A stretch of 64,000 nucleotides of DNA. Source: CAWANP01 sp963783445. Its GTDB lineage: Bacteria > Chloroflexota > Anaerolineae > JAAYZQ01. The translations under genes and the position numbers were made by a program. The notes under the pieces are model-generated. The model was not told the DNA's origin. It was given only the letters and a program-made list of their open reading frames with translations, and made no database searches. The stretch's first letter is position 1; each line of letters starts with the position of its first letter. The stretch is taken from the NCBI GenBank assembly GCA_963783445.1, contig CAWANP010000003.1:1-64000 (forward strand), given 5' to 3'. Shown here piece after piece: positions 36,893 through 45,370 of this stretch.

Positions 36893-37617
36893 GACTGACC
36901 TCCTAGCACCACACCCAGAATGGCCGAGCTGAAGCACCCCATCAGTATCAACACGACCACGACCAGGATGAAGGGCAGCAACGTGGCCCATACAGCCCGC
37001 GTCCACGATAGGTTGTGGGCAGTCTTTAGGCCGTAGTAGGCGCACAGGACACCCCACACGGCGACGATACTACCCACCTGCAGAAAGGGTATGATAGTCA
37101 AAACGTTTAGCACCTGGGGTACCACCGCCAGGGCCAGCACTCCCAATGTTTTGCTTAGGCTGCCGGATCCACCCAGCCAGCGGGCGAACAGATAGGCCAG
37201 CAGGCCATAAACCAACCAGCGGAAGAGCAAAGCCAAAGGGACAGTGATGATACCAAGCGCTGCGGAACCCATGTCCGGGGCACCGAACAGCTTTGGGAAG
37301 ATATCCCAGCCACGTTGGTACCACTCCTCGAATCGCTCCAGGGCCATGGGGTCTTCTTGGGCAACCACGTCCCACCAGGGCATCTGTTTCATGTAGAAAA
37401 AGACCGTGTCCCGGATCTCGCCCATATCTGGAATACTGGCCAACTCGAGGCCCGTACCAACAAGACCACATATGGCGATTATCACGCCTACGACGACGAT
37501 AAAGATGAGCCCCTTGACGACCGGGCTGGTAGATGCACCCATCTCTTCATAGGCGTCCTCTTTGAAGAGCAATGCATCCCATCCCAGCCGAAGGGAATCG
37601 ACAATTCCATCCATCAA
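36889..37617 (-). CDS. Yip1-domain membrane protein (first of pair)
   Basis: This 242-residue paralogue has the same plan as the next gene: a short amphipathic start (LRLGWDALLFKEDAYEEM), one helix (GLIFIVVVGVIIAICGLVG), a loop of about 70 residues, then a four-helix bundle. The bundle carries GGSGSLSKTLGVLALAVVPQ and GLKTAHNLSWTRAVWATLLP. AGGAGG lies just upstream of the ATG. It is coupled to the downstream Yip1 gene through a 4-base overlap. Confidence 0.85.
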   Translation of the reverse strand: MMDGIVDSLRLGWDALLFKEDAYEEMGASTSPVVKGLIFIVVVGVIIAICGLVGTGLELASIPDMGEIRDTVFFYMKQMPWWDVVAQEDPMALERFEEWYQRGWDIFPKLFGAPDMGSAALGIITVPLALLFRWLVYGLLAYLFARWLGGSGSLSKTLGVLALAVVPQVLNVLTIIPFLQVGSIVAVWGVLCAYYGLKTAHNLSWTRAVWATLLPFILVVVVLILMGCFSSAILGVVLGGQS

Positions 37618-38016
37618 GCGCCTCCTTTCTCAAATAGAGTTTCCCACAAATCCCATTGCCAGCTATCCTGTTCCGTTATGTATGGATCACCCCCTTCCTG
37701 TCACGTACTGCTACCAGGGATGGCAACCATCTCCACAGATGCTGCAAACCACAACTACATTATACCATAGGTTGCGTAAAAATGGCAATCCCCACGGAAA
37801 TCGAGAGCGACAAAGCTCTTGGCCGCGCCTTTCGGCCAGATGTCGGCCAATTGTCAGGCAGCACTGCCCGCACCATAGTAGAATGAGAATGAAGCTGGCC
37901 GGTTGAGCACACGCATGCCCGGATAGTGTCCAGCAGATTTAACGATTCTCTAATACAATTATAACACTATTCTAATGCTCATGTGGTAGACTCCTAGAAT
38001 GGAGGGCAGGTAGCAT
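37618..38016. other. Intergenic region between divergent genes
   Basis: This 399-bp gap holds the start regions of the Yip1 pair (minus) and the CBS-type site-2 protease (plus). An AT-rich stretch at 37938-37975 contains TATAAC (37960-37965) and two TTCT(C)TAAT-like elements, the likely promoter for the protease. A 34-codon ATG frame starts at about 37782 but has no ribosome site. I see nothing else. Confidence 0.45.
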
Positions 38017-39138
38017 ATGAAAAGCTCCTTACGGTTCGGCAAAATACTCGGAATCCCCATCGGGGTTAACTATACTTGGTTCATCGTCTTTGCTCTGGTG
38101 ACCATGTCGCTGGCAACGGGGTACTTCCCAAGCCGTTACTCGGGCTGGAGTTTGGCGGGCTATCTCAGCATTGGACTGCTCACCAGCTTGCTCTTTTTCA
38201 GCTCGGTATTGATCCACGAATTGGCACACAGCGTCGTCGCCGTGGCCAGGGGCATCCCAGTCAAGGGCATTACCTTGTTCATCTTTGGTGGGGTGGCCAA
38301 CATCGGCCGCGAGCCAGATCGGCCGCTGACCGAGTTTCTCATCGCCATCGCTGGCCCTATTGCCAGCTTGCTCCTGGCAGCGGGCTTTGGCGCGCTATGG
38401 TTGGCAGGGCAGGTGTTGGATGTTGCGGCACTGGCGGGGGTAGGCATGTACCTGGCTACAATCAACCTGTGGCTGGCCTTGTTCAACCTACTCCCGGGCT
38501 TTCCTCTGGACGGCGGTCGCGTGTTCCGCTCAGCAGTGTGGGCCTGGACAGGCAGCATGAACCAAGCGACCCGCTGGGCGGCCAGAAGTGGGCGTGTCAT
38601 CGCCATACTGATGATCATCGGTGGAGGTGCCATGATCCTGACTGGCAACTGGGGCAATGGGATCTGGCTGGCCTTCATCGGCTGGTTCCTGGACAATGCT
38701 GCCAGCCAGAGCGCCAAGCAAGCCCATATCCGTGAAGCGCTAGAGGGGTACACGGCCGGTGACTTTGCGGCGTCCAGCTGCCAGACTGTAGACAGCAACA
38801 TGCCCCTTGACTGGGTAGTACGAGACTATGTCCTACCGCATGGCCAAAATTGTTTCATGGTAACCGATGGTCAACAGGCAGAAGGTGTTGCTACACTAGG
38901 TCAGATTCAACAAGTGCCCCGCCAGCGGTGGGGTTGGACACCGATGCGACAGATTATGACCCCCATGGCTATGCTCAAGCCCGTGCGAGCTAGTGAAGCA
39001 GCCTACAATGTGCTGGAACGGATGATTACCGACGAACAGAGCCTGCTGCCGGTCGTAGACAACACTGGCTTCTTGGGGCTGATCCGCCAGGACAACCTGA
39101 TGCGCTTTGCCGCGACGCGTACTTCCTTGGGAACCTAG
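38017..39138 (+). CDS. Site-2 protease family M50 membrane protease with CBS domains
   Basis: The 373-residue intramembrane zinc protease has a cytosolic CBS pair. The zinc motif is VLIHELAHSVVAVARG and the third ligand lies in LFNLLPGFPLDGGRVFRS. Six or so helices end near residue 235, followed by two weak CBS modules (CFMVTDGQQAEGVATLG and EQSLLPVVDNTGFLGLIRQD). CBS domains in this subfamily bind adenine nucleotides and may couple proteolysis to energy state. GGAGGGCAGG precedes the ATG. Its position next to the surface-protein cluster suggests, but does not prove, a processing role there. Confidence 0.93.
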   Translation: MKSSLRFGKILGIPIGVNYTWFIVFALVTMSLATGYFPSRYSGWSLAGYLSIGLLTSLLFFSSVLIHELAHSVVAVARGIPVKGITLFIFGGVANIGREPDRPLTEFLIAIAGPIASLLLAAGFGALWLAGQVLDVAALAGVGMYLATINLWLALFNLLPGFPLDGGRVFRSAVWAWTGSMNQATRWAARSGRVIAILMIIGGGAMILTGNWGNGIWLAFIGWFLDNAASQSAKQAHIREALEGYTAGDFAASSCQTVDSNMPLDWVVRDYVLPHGQNCFMVTDGQQAEGVATLGQIQQVPRQRWGWTPMRQIMTPMAMLKPVRASEAAYNVLERMITDEQSLLPVVDNTGFLGLIRQDNLMRFAATRTSLGT

Positions 39139-39166
39139 CCCGCCAGCGGCAGTCTTTCAGACGAAT

Positions 39167-39191
39167 GGCTGGGTTCCTTTGGGACCCAGCC
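39167..39191 (+). terminator. Terminator hairpin after the CBS-type site-2 protease
   Basis: GGCTGGGTTCC (39167-39177) pairs with GGGACCCAGCC (39181-39191), an 11-bp stem with one G-T wobble and a TTT loop, 29 bp after the stop codon. Only scattered T residues follow. It separates the protease from the surface-protein genes. Confidence 0.65.
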
Positions 39192-39388
39192 TTGCTGTGC
39201 TTCTGTCGCATACCTGAGCGGCCCCGGCCCATCCCAGCGTCCAGAGCATTTGGCATCCGCGAGCAAGTTGATCAGTAGATGACTTGCTCTGGATGCCAGG
39301 CTATGCTATACTGCCGCCCATCGTCCCCTGGTAACCATCGATTGAATGGTACACGTTTGAAACCGGGGAATCTGAGAAATGGTGGATC

Positions 39389-40927
39389 ATGACCAACCAG
39401 TCCAATCGCCGGCAGTCCTGGTCTTTGCCCATCGCCCTGGGCCTGGCGGCTGCTGCTATCTTGATTGCGTTCCTGGCTATCGCCACTCTGTTGGTACAGC
39501 CGTTATTCGAGGACAACGAACCCAGCGTCACAATCCACTCGCCCGAAACAGGTGAGCGGATCCCGGTTGGCGACGAACTGCTGCTGGTGGCCACCGGCAC
39601 CAGTACGAAAAACATAATGCGGCTGGAAATGCGCGTTGATGACACTCTGGTGGATATTGCCACCAGTCCTGACCCTGGAGGGAGCCCGTCACTTTCAATA
39701 AGAAAACCGTGGACTATGGCTCTGACTGGATCCCATGTTGTAGCAGTCACCGCCTATACGACCCGAGGAAAAGCCAGCACACCCGTATCAGTTGAGGTTG
39801 TGGTCGTGGACCAAATTCCTACGCCAGCACCCAGTAACACTCCGACTGTTCCGGCTCTGCAGACCCCCCAGATCACCCCTTCACCGGTTGACACGCCCCG
39901 GCCGACCGATACACCAGTTCCGACTGCCACTCCGACCCCGACTGCGACGCCTACGGCCACACCAACCGAAACGGTGACGCCAACTCCAGTGCCGACCGAC
40001 ACCCCTACCTCTACCCCTTCTGCCACCCCAACCACAGCCTTGCCGAACATCGAGTACTTTCGCATCACCCCGGAGAACATTGTCACTGGCGAATGCGCCA
40101 TCTTGGAGTGGGGAGCCGTGACCAATGCATATGAGGCGATTATCGACCAGGAGATCGGTGGTGTGGGCACCCCAGGCAGCATGGAAATATGTCCCACCGA
40201 GACAACTAGCTATATCCTGACCGCCAACGGACTGGGCGGCACCGTCACGTCTACGGTCACAGTCACCCTCAGTACGACAATACCGAACCTGACCATCGAG
40301 TCCATCGCCTTTATCCCAGACCCACCGGTTCAAGGACAGGACAACGAGGTCAGGATCACCATTCGCAACGCAGGAGGAGGGGACGCGGGGCCGTTTTCCT
40401 GGGAATGGCAACCAGGATCTGAGCCCCCCATCGGAGGCCGACTGCCCGATGGGCTGAATGCAGGTCAGAGCACTGTGCAGACGGCTGTCTGGCGCCCCAG
40501 CGAAGCATACGACAGCCTACCGACGGTGGCTCGAGTTGATACTGGCAATGAAGTAACCGAGACAAACGAAGACGACAACGAACTGCGGGTGGATACAGAG
40601 GTCATCCAGACGTCCCTGGGCGACCTGGTACTCCAGGAATTCTACCTTCACTTTGACGATCGAGTGGTCATGCGCGTCTCAAATCCTGGCGGCCGGATCA
40701 CTGTACCCACGTTTGACTACCAGCTCTACCAAGATGGTACTCCGGCAGCTTCAGGATCGTTCAATACGCCAGCGATAGGCAGTATGGTCTTCTGGACAGA
40801 TTTTGTCGTGGCTGGTGAGCACACGATCCTCGTGGTGATCGACCCCGAGAATCTTATCACCGAGAGTGACAAGAGTAACAACGAAGGTACATTGACTTGC
40901 TCATCCACTTCCCACTCCTGTTGGTAG
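39389..40927 (+). CDS. Membrane-anchored surface protein with Ig-like, Pro/Thr linker and CARDB domains
   Basis: The 512-residue product has one N-terminal anchor helix (ALGLAAAAILIAFLAIATLL). An Ig-like domain follows (VTIHSPETGERIPVGDEL at about 48-135). A Pro/Thr spacer of about 75 residues (PTPTATPTATPTETVTPTP) comes next. The third module is marked TGECAILEWGAVTNAYEA and CPTETTSYILTANGLGG. The last parts are a CARDB domain (ESIAFIPDPPVQGQD, ITIRNAGGGDAG) and a second CARDB-like end. Every extracellular module recurs in the same order in the next gene, so the two are paralogues. It is probably an outer-surface binding or scaffold protein. The ligand is unknown. Confidence 0.85.
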   Translation: MTNQSNRRQSWSLPIALGLAAAAILIAFLAIATLLVQPLFEDNEPSVTIHSPETGERIPVGDELLLVATGTSTKNIMRLEMRVDDTLVDIATSPDPGGSPSLSIRKPWTMALTGSHVVAVTAYTTRGKASTPVSVEVVVVDQIPTPAPSNTPTVPALQTPQITPSPVDTPRPTDTPVPTATPTPTATPTATPTETVTPTPVPTDTPTSTPSATPTTALPNIEYFRITPENIVTGECAILEWGAVTNAYEAIIDQEIGGVGTPGSMEICPTETTSYILTANGLGGTVTSTVTVTLSTTIPNLTIESIAFIPDPPVQGQDNEVRITIRNAGGGDAGPFSWEWQPGSEPPIGGRLPDGLNAGQSTVQTAVWRPSEAYDSLPTVARVDTGNEVTETNEDDNELRVDTEVIQTSLGDLVLQEFYLHFDDRVVMRVSNPGGRITVPTFDYQLYQDGTPAASGSFNTPAIGSMVFWTDFVVAGEHTILVVIDPENLITESDKSNNEGTLTCSSTSHSCW

Positions 40928-41000
40928 ATAGGCATTGCCTTTCCCCTGAGAATGTGCAATGCGGCCACTGCAAATCTTGCTGGCCGGAAAGGAATACAGA

Positions 41001-42998
41001 ATGAGCTACGACGAGGCATTTGGCCCGGCGCTGATCATCCAGCATACGGGCCAGGTCTTCCCTTTGACACAACAACCTGTCACGATCGGCCGCGGGGCCG
41101 GCAACACCCTCGTACTCGCGGATCCTGAAGTATCCGGTTATCACGCCACCATCTTTTGGCAAGCAGACCTTGATATCTTTGTCATCCAGGATCTGGGCAG
41201 TACCAACGGCACGTATGTGAATGAAGGTCGTATCGTCGAGCCACAGCCCCTGTGCCATGGTGACGTTGTGCGGACAGGGAACACGCTCATGGACATCAAG
41301 CTGGAGCAGGCGCAACAGACAGCTACGCTGGCTCCTGGAAGCTTTGCCCCCCCTGCCGACGGCAGCCAGACGACCAGTCAGCCCAACAAATTCGTTCTGC
41401 CAGGAATTGTCCTTGCCCTTCTGGCCGGAATCACGGTAGCCTGTCTGGTCCTTTTGGGGGTTCTGCTTCTTGGCAGGGGGAAGGGGGTACCCACCGTTGT
41501 TATCCAGTCACCGCCTGGTGGCGCCCAGGTGGCCGCAGGTAGCGAGCTGATCGTCCAGGCTACAGCCAGCGGCGCGAGCAACATCACCCTCCTGGAGTTG
41601 AGTATAGACGGGAATCTGGTCGCGACGGCAAGCAGCCCGGATCCGGACGGTGGATCCACTTTGACAGTGAATAAACCATGGACCTTTGTCGAGACAGGCG
41701 GGCACGTCGTCGCGGCCGTGGCCTATACGGCTGAAGGCAAGACGAGCAAGACCGAGTCCGTAGAGATTGATGCCGTACAGACCGGGGGTGGGGTTCTACC
41801 CAGCGCAACTGTACCGAGTACCCCTACGACTGAGGCGACAACAACTCCCACGGCAGAGCCAGGTACCCCCCGGATCGAGTACTTCCGGGCCAATCCCCAG
41901 GCCATAAGCGCAGGCGAGTGTACGATGCTGGAATGGGGAAAAGTAGCCGATGCCACCGAGGCGAGGATTGACCCAGATCTCGCAGGCGTAGGCACGCCAG
42001 GCAGCAGTGAGGTTTGCCCAACGCAGACGACGACCTATGTACTCACAGCCAAGGGACCAGGTGGCACCACGACGGCTGCGACCTCGGTCGTGGTCAGTGG
42101 TGAGTTCGCGGACCTGGTTGTAGAGTCTGTCAGCTTTACACCCAATCCTCCCGTCCAAGCACAGGACACCAAAGTAGAGATCACAATCCGGAACTCGGGC
42201 CCAGGAGAAGCAGGGGCCTTCAATTGGGACTGGCGGGCTGACCGGGACACGCACTTTGGCGGGCGACTGGGAGGCTTGGGCCCGGGCCAGGAAACCGTGG
42301 TCGTGGTTCGCTGGCGGCCAGACAAGGCCGATTCCAATCTGGCCACTATAGCTCGGGCAGACACCGACAAAGAAGTTGCCGAGACTGACAAGGGCAACAA
42401 CAAACTTGTAAGCATAGTACAGGTCATGCCAGGGCCCGCCGGGCCTGGGACTGTAACCATACAGAGCGATCCAGCTTTGGATGGCTACCGGGGAAGTAGC
42501 GGTGGCGGTGGCACTGGCCAAGATATCATCGTTGGCAATGGCGGACAGGCAGGCCCGGGGGGTGAGAAGGTCTGGCGAGGCTTTATGAGTTTTGACCTTT
42601 CCGATATCCCAAGTGGAGCGTCCATTGAGGGGGCCGAGCTTCGCTTCTTTCAGGCAAAGGTGGAGGGCGATCCTTACCAGAAGCTGGGAAACCTCGTCCT
42701 GGAGCACGTCAGCTATGGTTCTAAACTGGGCCGTGCCGCCTACGATGCCCAGCCCTTGGGTTCGGCCACAATGGCCCGGCAACCATCGCCCGGCACTTGG
42801 TACACCGTCATTGACCAGCCTATCACCGGCTGGATTGGGCAGGACCTATCCGCCGGTCGGGATCAATTCCAGGTACGTCTGCGCTGGGTACAGGAAACCG
42901 ACGGTGACAATCTGGAAGATTACGCCAGTATGGAGCCTGGAAACAACTACTTTGGCACCGGCAACGTACCGGTATTAGTGGTCACCTACGGGCCGTAG
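41001..42998 (+). CDS. Transmembrane FHA-domain protein with Ig-like, CARDB and DNRLRE-like ectodomain
   Basis: The product has 665 residues from ATG 41001, chosen because GGAAAGGAA lies just upstream; a start at 40959 is possible. The cytosolic FHA domain (about 6-95) keeps the phosphothreonine-binding residues: TIGRGAGN, SGYHATI and LGSTNGTYVN. A single helix (LPGIVLALLAGITVACLVLL) leads to an ectodomain that copies the previous protein: Ig-like (VIQSPPGGAQVAAGSEL), short Thr/Pro linker, AGECTMLEWGKVADATEA module and CARDB. It ends in a DNRLRE-like beta domain (WRGFMSFDLSDIPSGASIEG). It could link extracellular binding to Thr-phosphorylation signalling inside. No Ser/Thr kinase gene is in the window. 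Confidence 0.88.
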   Translation: MSYDEAFGPALIIQHTGQVFPLTQQPVTIGRGAGNTLVLADPEVSGYHATIFWQADLDIFVIQDLGSTNGTYVNEGRIVEPQPLCHGDVVRTGNTLMDIKLEQAQQTATLAPGSFAPPADGSQTTSQPNKFVLPGIVLALLAGITVACLVLLGVLLLGRGKGVPTVVIQSPPGGAQVAAGSELIVQATASGASNITLLELSIDGNLVATASSPDPDGGSTLTVNKPWTFVETGGHVVAAVAYTAEGKTSKTESVEIDAVQTGGGVLPSATVPSTPTTEATTTPTAEPGTPRIEYFRANPQAISAGECTMLEWGKVADATEARIDPDLAGVGTPGSSEVCPTQTTTYVLTAKGPGGTTTAATSVVVSGEFADLVVESVSFTPNPPVQAQDTKVEITIRNSGPGEAGAFNWDWRADRDTHFGGRLGGLGPGQETVVVVRWRPDKADSNLATIARADTDKEVAETDKGNNKLVSIVQVMPGPAGPGTVTIQSDPALDGYRGSSGGGGTGQDIIVGNGGQAGPGGEKVWRGFMSFDLSDIPSGASIEGAELRFFQAKVEGDPYQKLGNLVLEHVSYGSKLGRAAYDAQPLGSATMARQPSPGTWYTVIDQPITGWIGQDLSAGRDQFQVRLRWVQETDGDNLEDYASMEPGNNYFGTGNVPVLVVTYGP

Positions 42999-43080
42999 CT
43001 CCCATGCGGGCTGTGGAGCCAGATTGACCGCCCGCATGAGGGTATCCAGGATATTCTGGTTTCTCCTTCTCGGCCCTGAC

Positions 43081-43108
43081 TGGACAAGAAATCCAAACAT
43101 GGTATAAT
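43081..43108 (+). promoter_or_regulatory. Extended -10 promoter giving a leaderless transcript
   Basis: TGGACA (43081-43086), a 16-base spacer and an extended -10 (TGGTATAAT, TATAAT at 43103-43108) lie six bases before the ATG at 43115. This is the same geometry as upstream of the first femX gene. Confidence 0.7.
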
Positions 43109-43114
43109 GGCCTC

Positions 43115-45370
43115 ATGGACGGTACCAAGGGCATTGGCCTGCTTGGGCCAAAGAGGTGGTTGGGAATCGGCGCGAGAATCCTGGCCACTCTCTTCTTTTT
43201 GCTATTGATCCTGATTCTGAATCGGTGTGATCGGCCAAGTCCACCTGCGGAATCGACATTGACCATGACACCAACCGCTGAGACTGTTCATGCTCGGTTG
43301 CGTGTGGGAGTTCGTCCTGAAGGTGCCCATGTCTATGTGGATGGACTGCGCAGTGGGACTACCTCGGTTTCCCTGGATCTGCCGGCTGGCCAGCATGTCG
43401 TCCGCGTTGAGCTAGAGGGTCACGAGCCGCTGGTGCAGACTGTGAATCTCTCGGTCGACGACGAAGCAATCGTCATCGGCCAGTTGGTACCCAAACCAGC
43501 CCCAGCAGCATCAGCCCGCGCGCCCTCCCCAGAGCCTATCTCGGTCCCAAAAGCCGATCCGAATGAGCCTCTCCCCGATCTCGCAGTGAAAAGCATTAGG
43601 ATTGAGTTGGAAACGGGGGGAGCGTGTGACTATGCCTCCACACAGCTTGGGGTCGCGGTGGTGGTTGAAAACTCGGGAGATGCAGACGCAGGAGAATTTG
43701 TCGTCGATGTGAACGGAACACAGCAGACTGTGGGCGCGGGACTGGCCCCAAAAGAGACAATCTCTTTGTGGTTCGAAGGCTATGGTCAAGATGGGGAGAA
43801 TTGGGTCATCATCGATACGGCTTTCCAGGTCGACGAGAACAGGAAAGACAATAACATGATTTCACGGCGGCTGCCGATCCCGACCTTACCGCCGCCATGT
43901 ACCCCATCGCCCACGGAACCCTCCTCGGGACTGCCCACACCGTCACCTGTAGCTGCCGTCACGTCCACAGCACCGCCATCAGCGTCACCTGTAGCTGCCA
44001 TCACGTCCACAACACCACCATCGCCGCCCCCTGCCACCGTACGTGTGTACGAAGAAGAGATGGAGATCACAACCTACCCCTACGCCGATTATACCATCGA
44101 AGCATGGAACCAAGCCTTCAACATGCCATACTCCATTCTCGATTGGGCAGCTTACCAGGCCTCGAACCCATCGCCGGCCGAGGTGGCCTATCGCAGCCTC
44201 ATTCTGGAAAACGAGTATCTGCGACTGACTTTCTTGCCAGAGTTGGGTGGACGCCTCTACGAAGTCTATTTCAAGCCAACGGGGCACCGGGAGACCTATC
44301 GCAACCCGGTGCTCAAACCCAGCCCTTGGGGCCCCCCCGAGCAGGGCTGGTGGCTTGCGGCGGGTGGGCTCGAATGGTGCCTGCCGGTAGAAGAACACGG
44401 CTACGAGTGGGGCACTCCCTGGACCGTCCAGGTCAGCCAGGATGCCAAGGGTGCCACTGTCATCCTGCGCGACACCTTGGCAGACGACCGTGTACGAGCA
44501 GAGGTTGCGGTCAGGCTAGAGACCGGGGTGGGCTATTTTACGATCCGGCCCCGCCTGGAGAATCCAACCGGCGCCCCTTTGGCTGTGAAATATTGGACCA
44601 ACGCCATGCTGGCCCCTGGCGGCCAGAACGCACCCTCGGCAGAGCTGCGCTTCGTCCTGCCAGATACGGCGACAGCCGTCACCGTGCATGGCCGGGGCGA
44701 TCAATCTCTGCCAGGGTACAACGAACAGATGCCATGGCCAGTATACAACGGCATAGACATGAGCCAGTTGGGCAATTGGAACCGCTGGCTTGGCTTTTTC
44801 CAGAATCCGGCAGTGGACGGGTTCATGGCCGTGTACGATGAGGGCTACGATGAGGGGGTCGTCCGTGTTCTGCCGCACGATGCCGAGGCCGTGCGGGGAG
44901 CCAAGGGTTTTGGGTTTGGTTGGCACGACCCCATCCCTACAAGCAACTGGACCGACGATGGCTCGAGCTACGTAGAGATCCACGGCGGGCCAGCCCCCTC
45001 TTTTGACGATAGTGTGACCCTGGCAGCGGGCGGGCACTTACAGTGGACTGAAACCTGGTATCCGGTCGCCGGGCTTGGCAGGCTGAACTTTGCCAACGAT
45101 GCAGTGGCGCTGGGCCTCAAAGCCAACGATGGACGAGCAGAGATTGCTGTAACCACGAACAAACCATGGCAAGGCGAGCTGATACTGCTTCTGGATGGAC
45201 AGGAGCGCTGGCGCGAGGCCGTATCCCTGGCCCCGGGTCGACCCTTCCGAGATTCTGCGATCCTGGGGGACAATAGCCCCCAGAGTGGGCAACTGATGCT
45301 CCGTGTTGAAGGACCTGATGGTGGACTAGTAGCCGAGTATGGAACCAATTACAGACTGGGCAGTGGATAA
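43115..45370 (+). CDS. Membrane-anchored protein with PEGA, CARDB and DUF5107 domains
   Basis: The 751-residue protein has an anchor helix near residues 19-36 (ARILATLFFLLLILILNRC). The Cys at its end might be lipidated, though there is no good lipobox. A PEGA domain follows (VRPEGAHVYVDGLRSGTTSV), then a CARDB-like domain (PDLAVKSIRIELETGG), a Pro/Ser/Thr linker with a twice-repeated SPVAA(V/I)TST unit, and a DUF5107 domain (about 325-750). The DUF5107 part has ENEYLRLTFLPELGGRLYEV, GWWLAAGGLEWCLPVEEHGY and KYWTNAMLAPGG. It has a galactose-mutarotase-like beta-sandwich pattern, so carbohydrate binding is likely. Its stop overlaps the next ATG by one base (TAATG). Confidence 0.87.
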   Translation: MDGTKGIGLLGPKRWLGIGARILATLFFLLLILILNRCDRPSPPAESTLTMTPTAETVHARLRVGVRPEGAHVYVDGLRSGTTSVSLDLPAGQHVVRVELEGHEPLVQTVNLSVDDEAIVIGQLVPKPAPAASARAPSPEPISVPKADPNEPLPDLAVKSIRIELETGGACDYASTQLGVAVVVENSGDADAGEFVVDVNGTQQTVGAGLAPKETISLWFEGYGQDGENWVIIDTAFQVDENRKDNNMISRRLPIPTLPPPCTPSPTEPSSGLPTPSPVAAVTSTAPPSASPVAAITSTTPPSPPPATVRVYEEEMEITTYPYADYTIEAWNQAFNMPYSILDWAAYQASNPSPAEVAYRSLILENEYLRLTFLPELGGRLYEVYFKPTGHRETYRNPVLKPSPWGPPEQGWWLAAGGLEWCLPVEEHGYEWGTPWTVQVSQDAKGATVILRDTLADDRVRAEVAVRLETGVGYFTIRPRLENPTGAPLAVKYWTNAMLAPGGQNAPSAELRFVLPDTATAVTVHGRGDQSLPGYNEQMPWPVYNGIDMSQLGNWNRWLGFFQNPAVDGFMAVYDEGYDEGVVRVLPHDAEAVRGAKGFGFGWHDPIPTSNWTDDGSSYVEIHGGPAPSFDDSVTLAAGGHLQWTETWYPVAGLGRLNFANDAVALGLKANDGRAEIAVTTNKPWQGELILLLDGQERWREAVSLAPGRPFRDSAILGDNSPQSGQLMLRVEGPDGGLVAEYGTNYRLGSG

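Noticed and set aside
39880..40040. Short direct repeats considered as a CRISPR or tandem array
   Set aside because: They are in frame codons for a Pro/Thr linker, with no constant repeat length or spacers.
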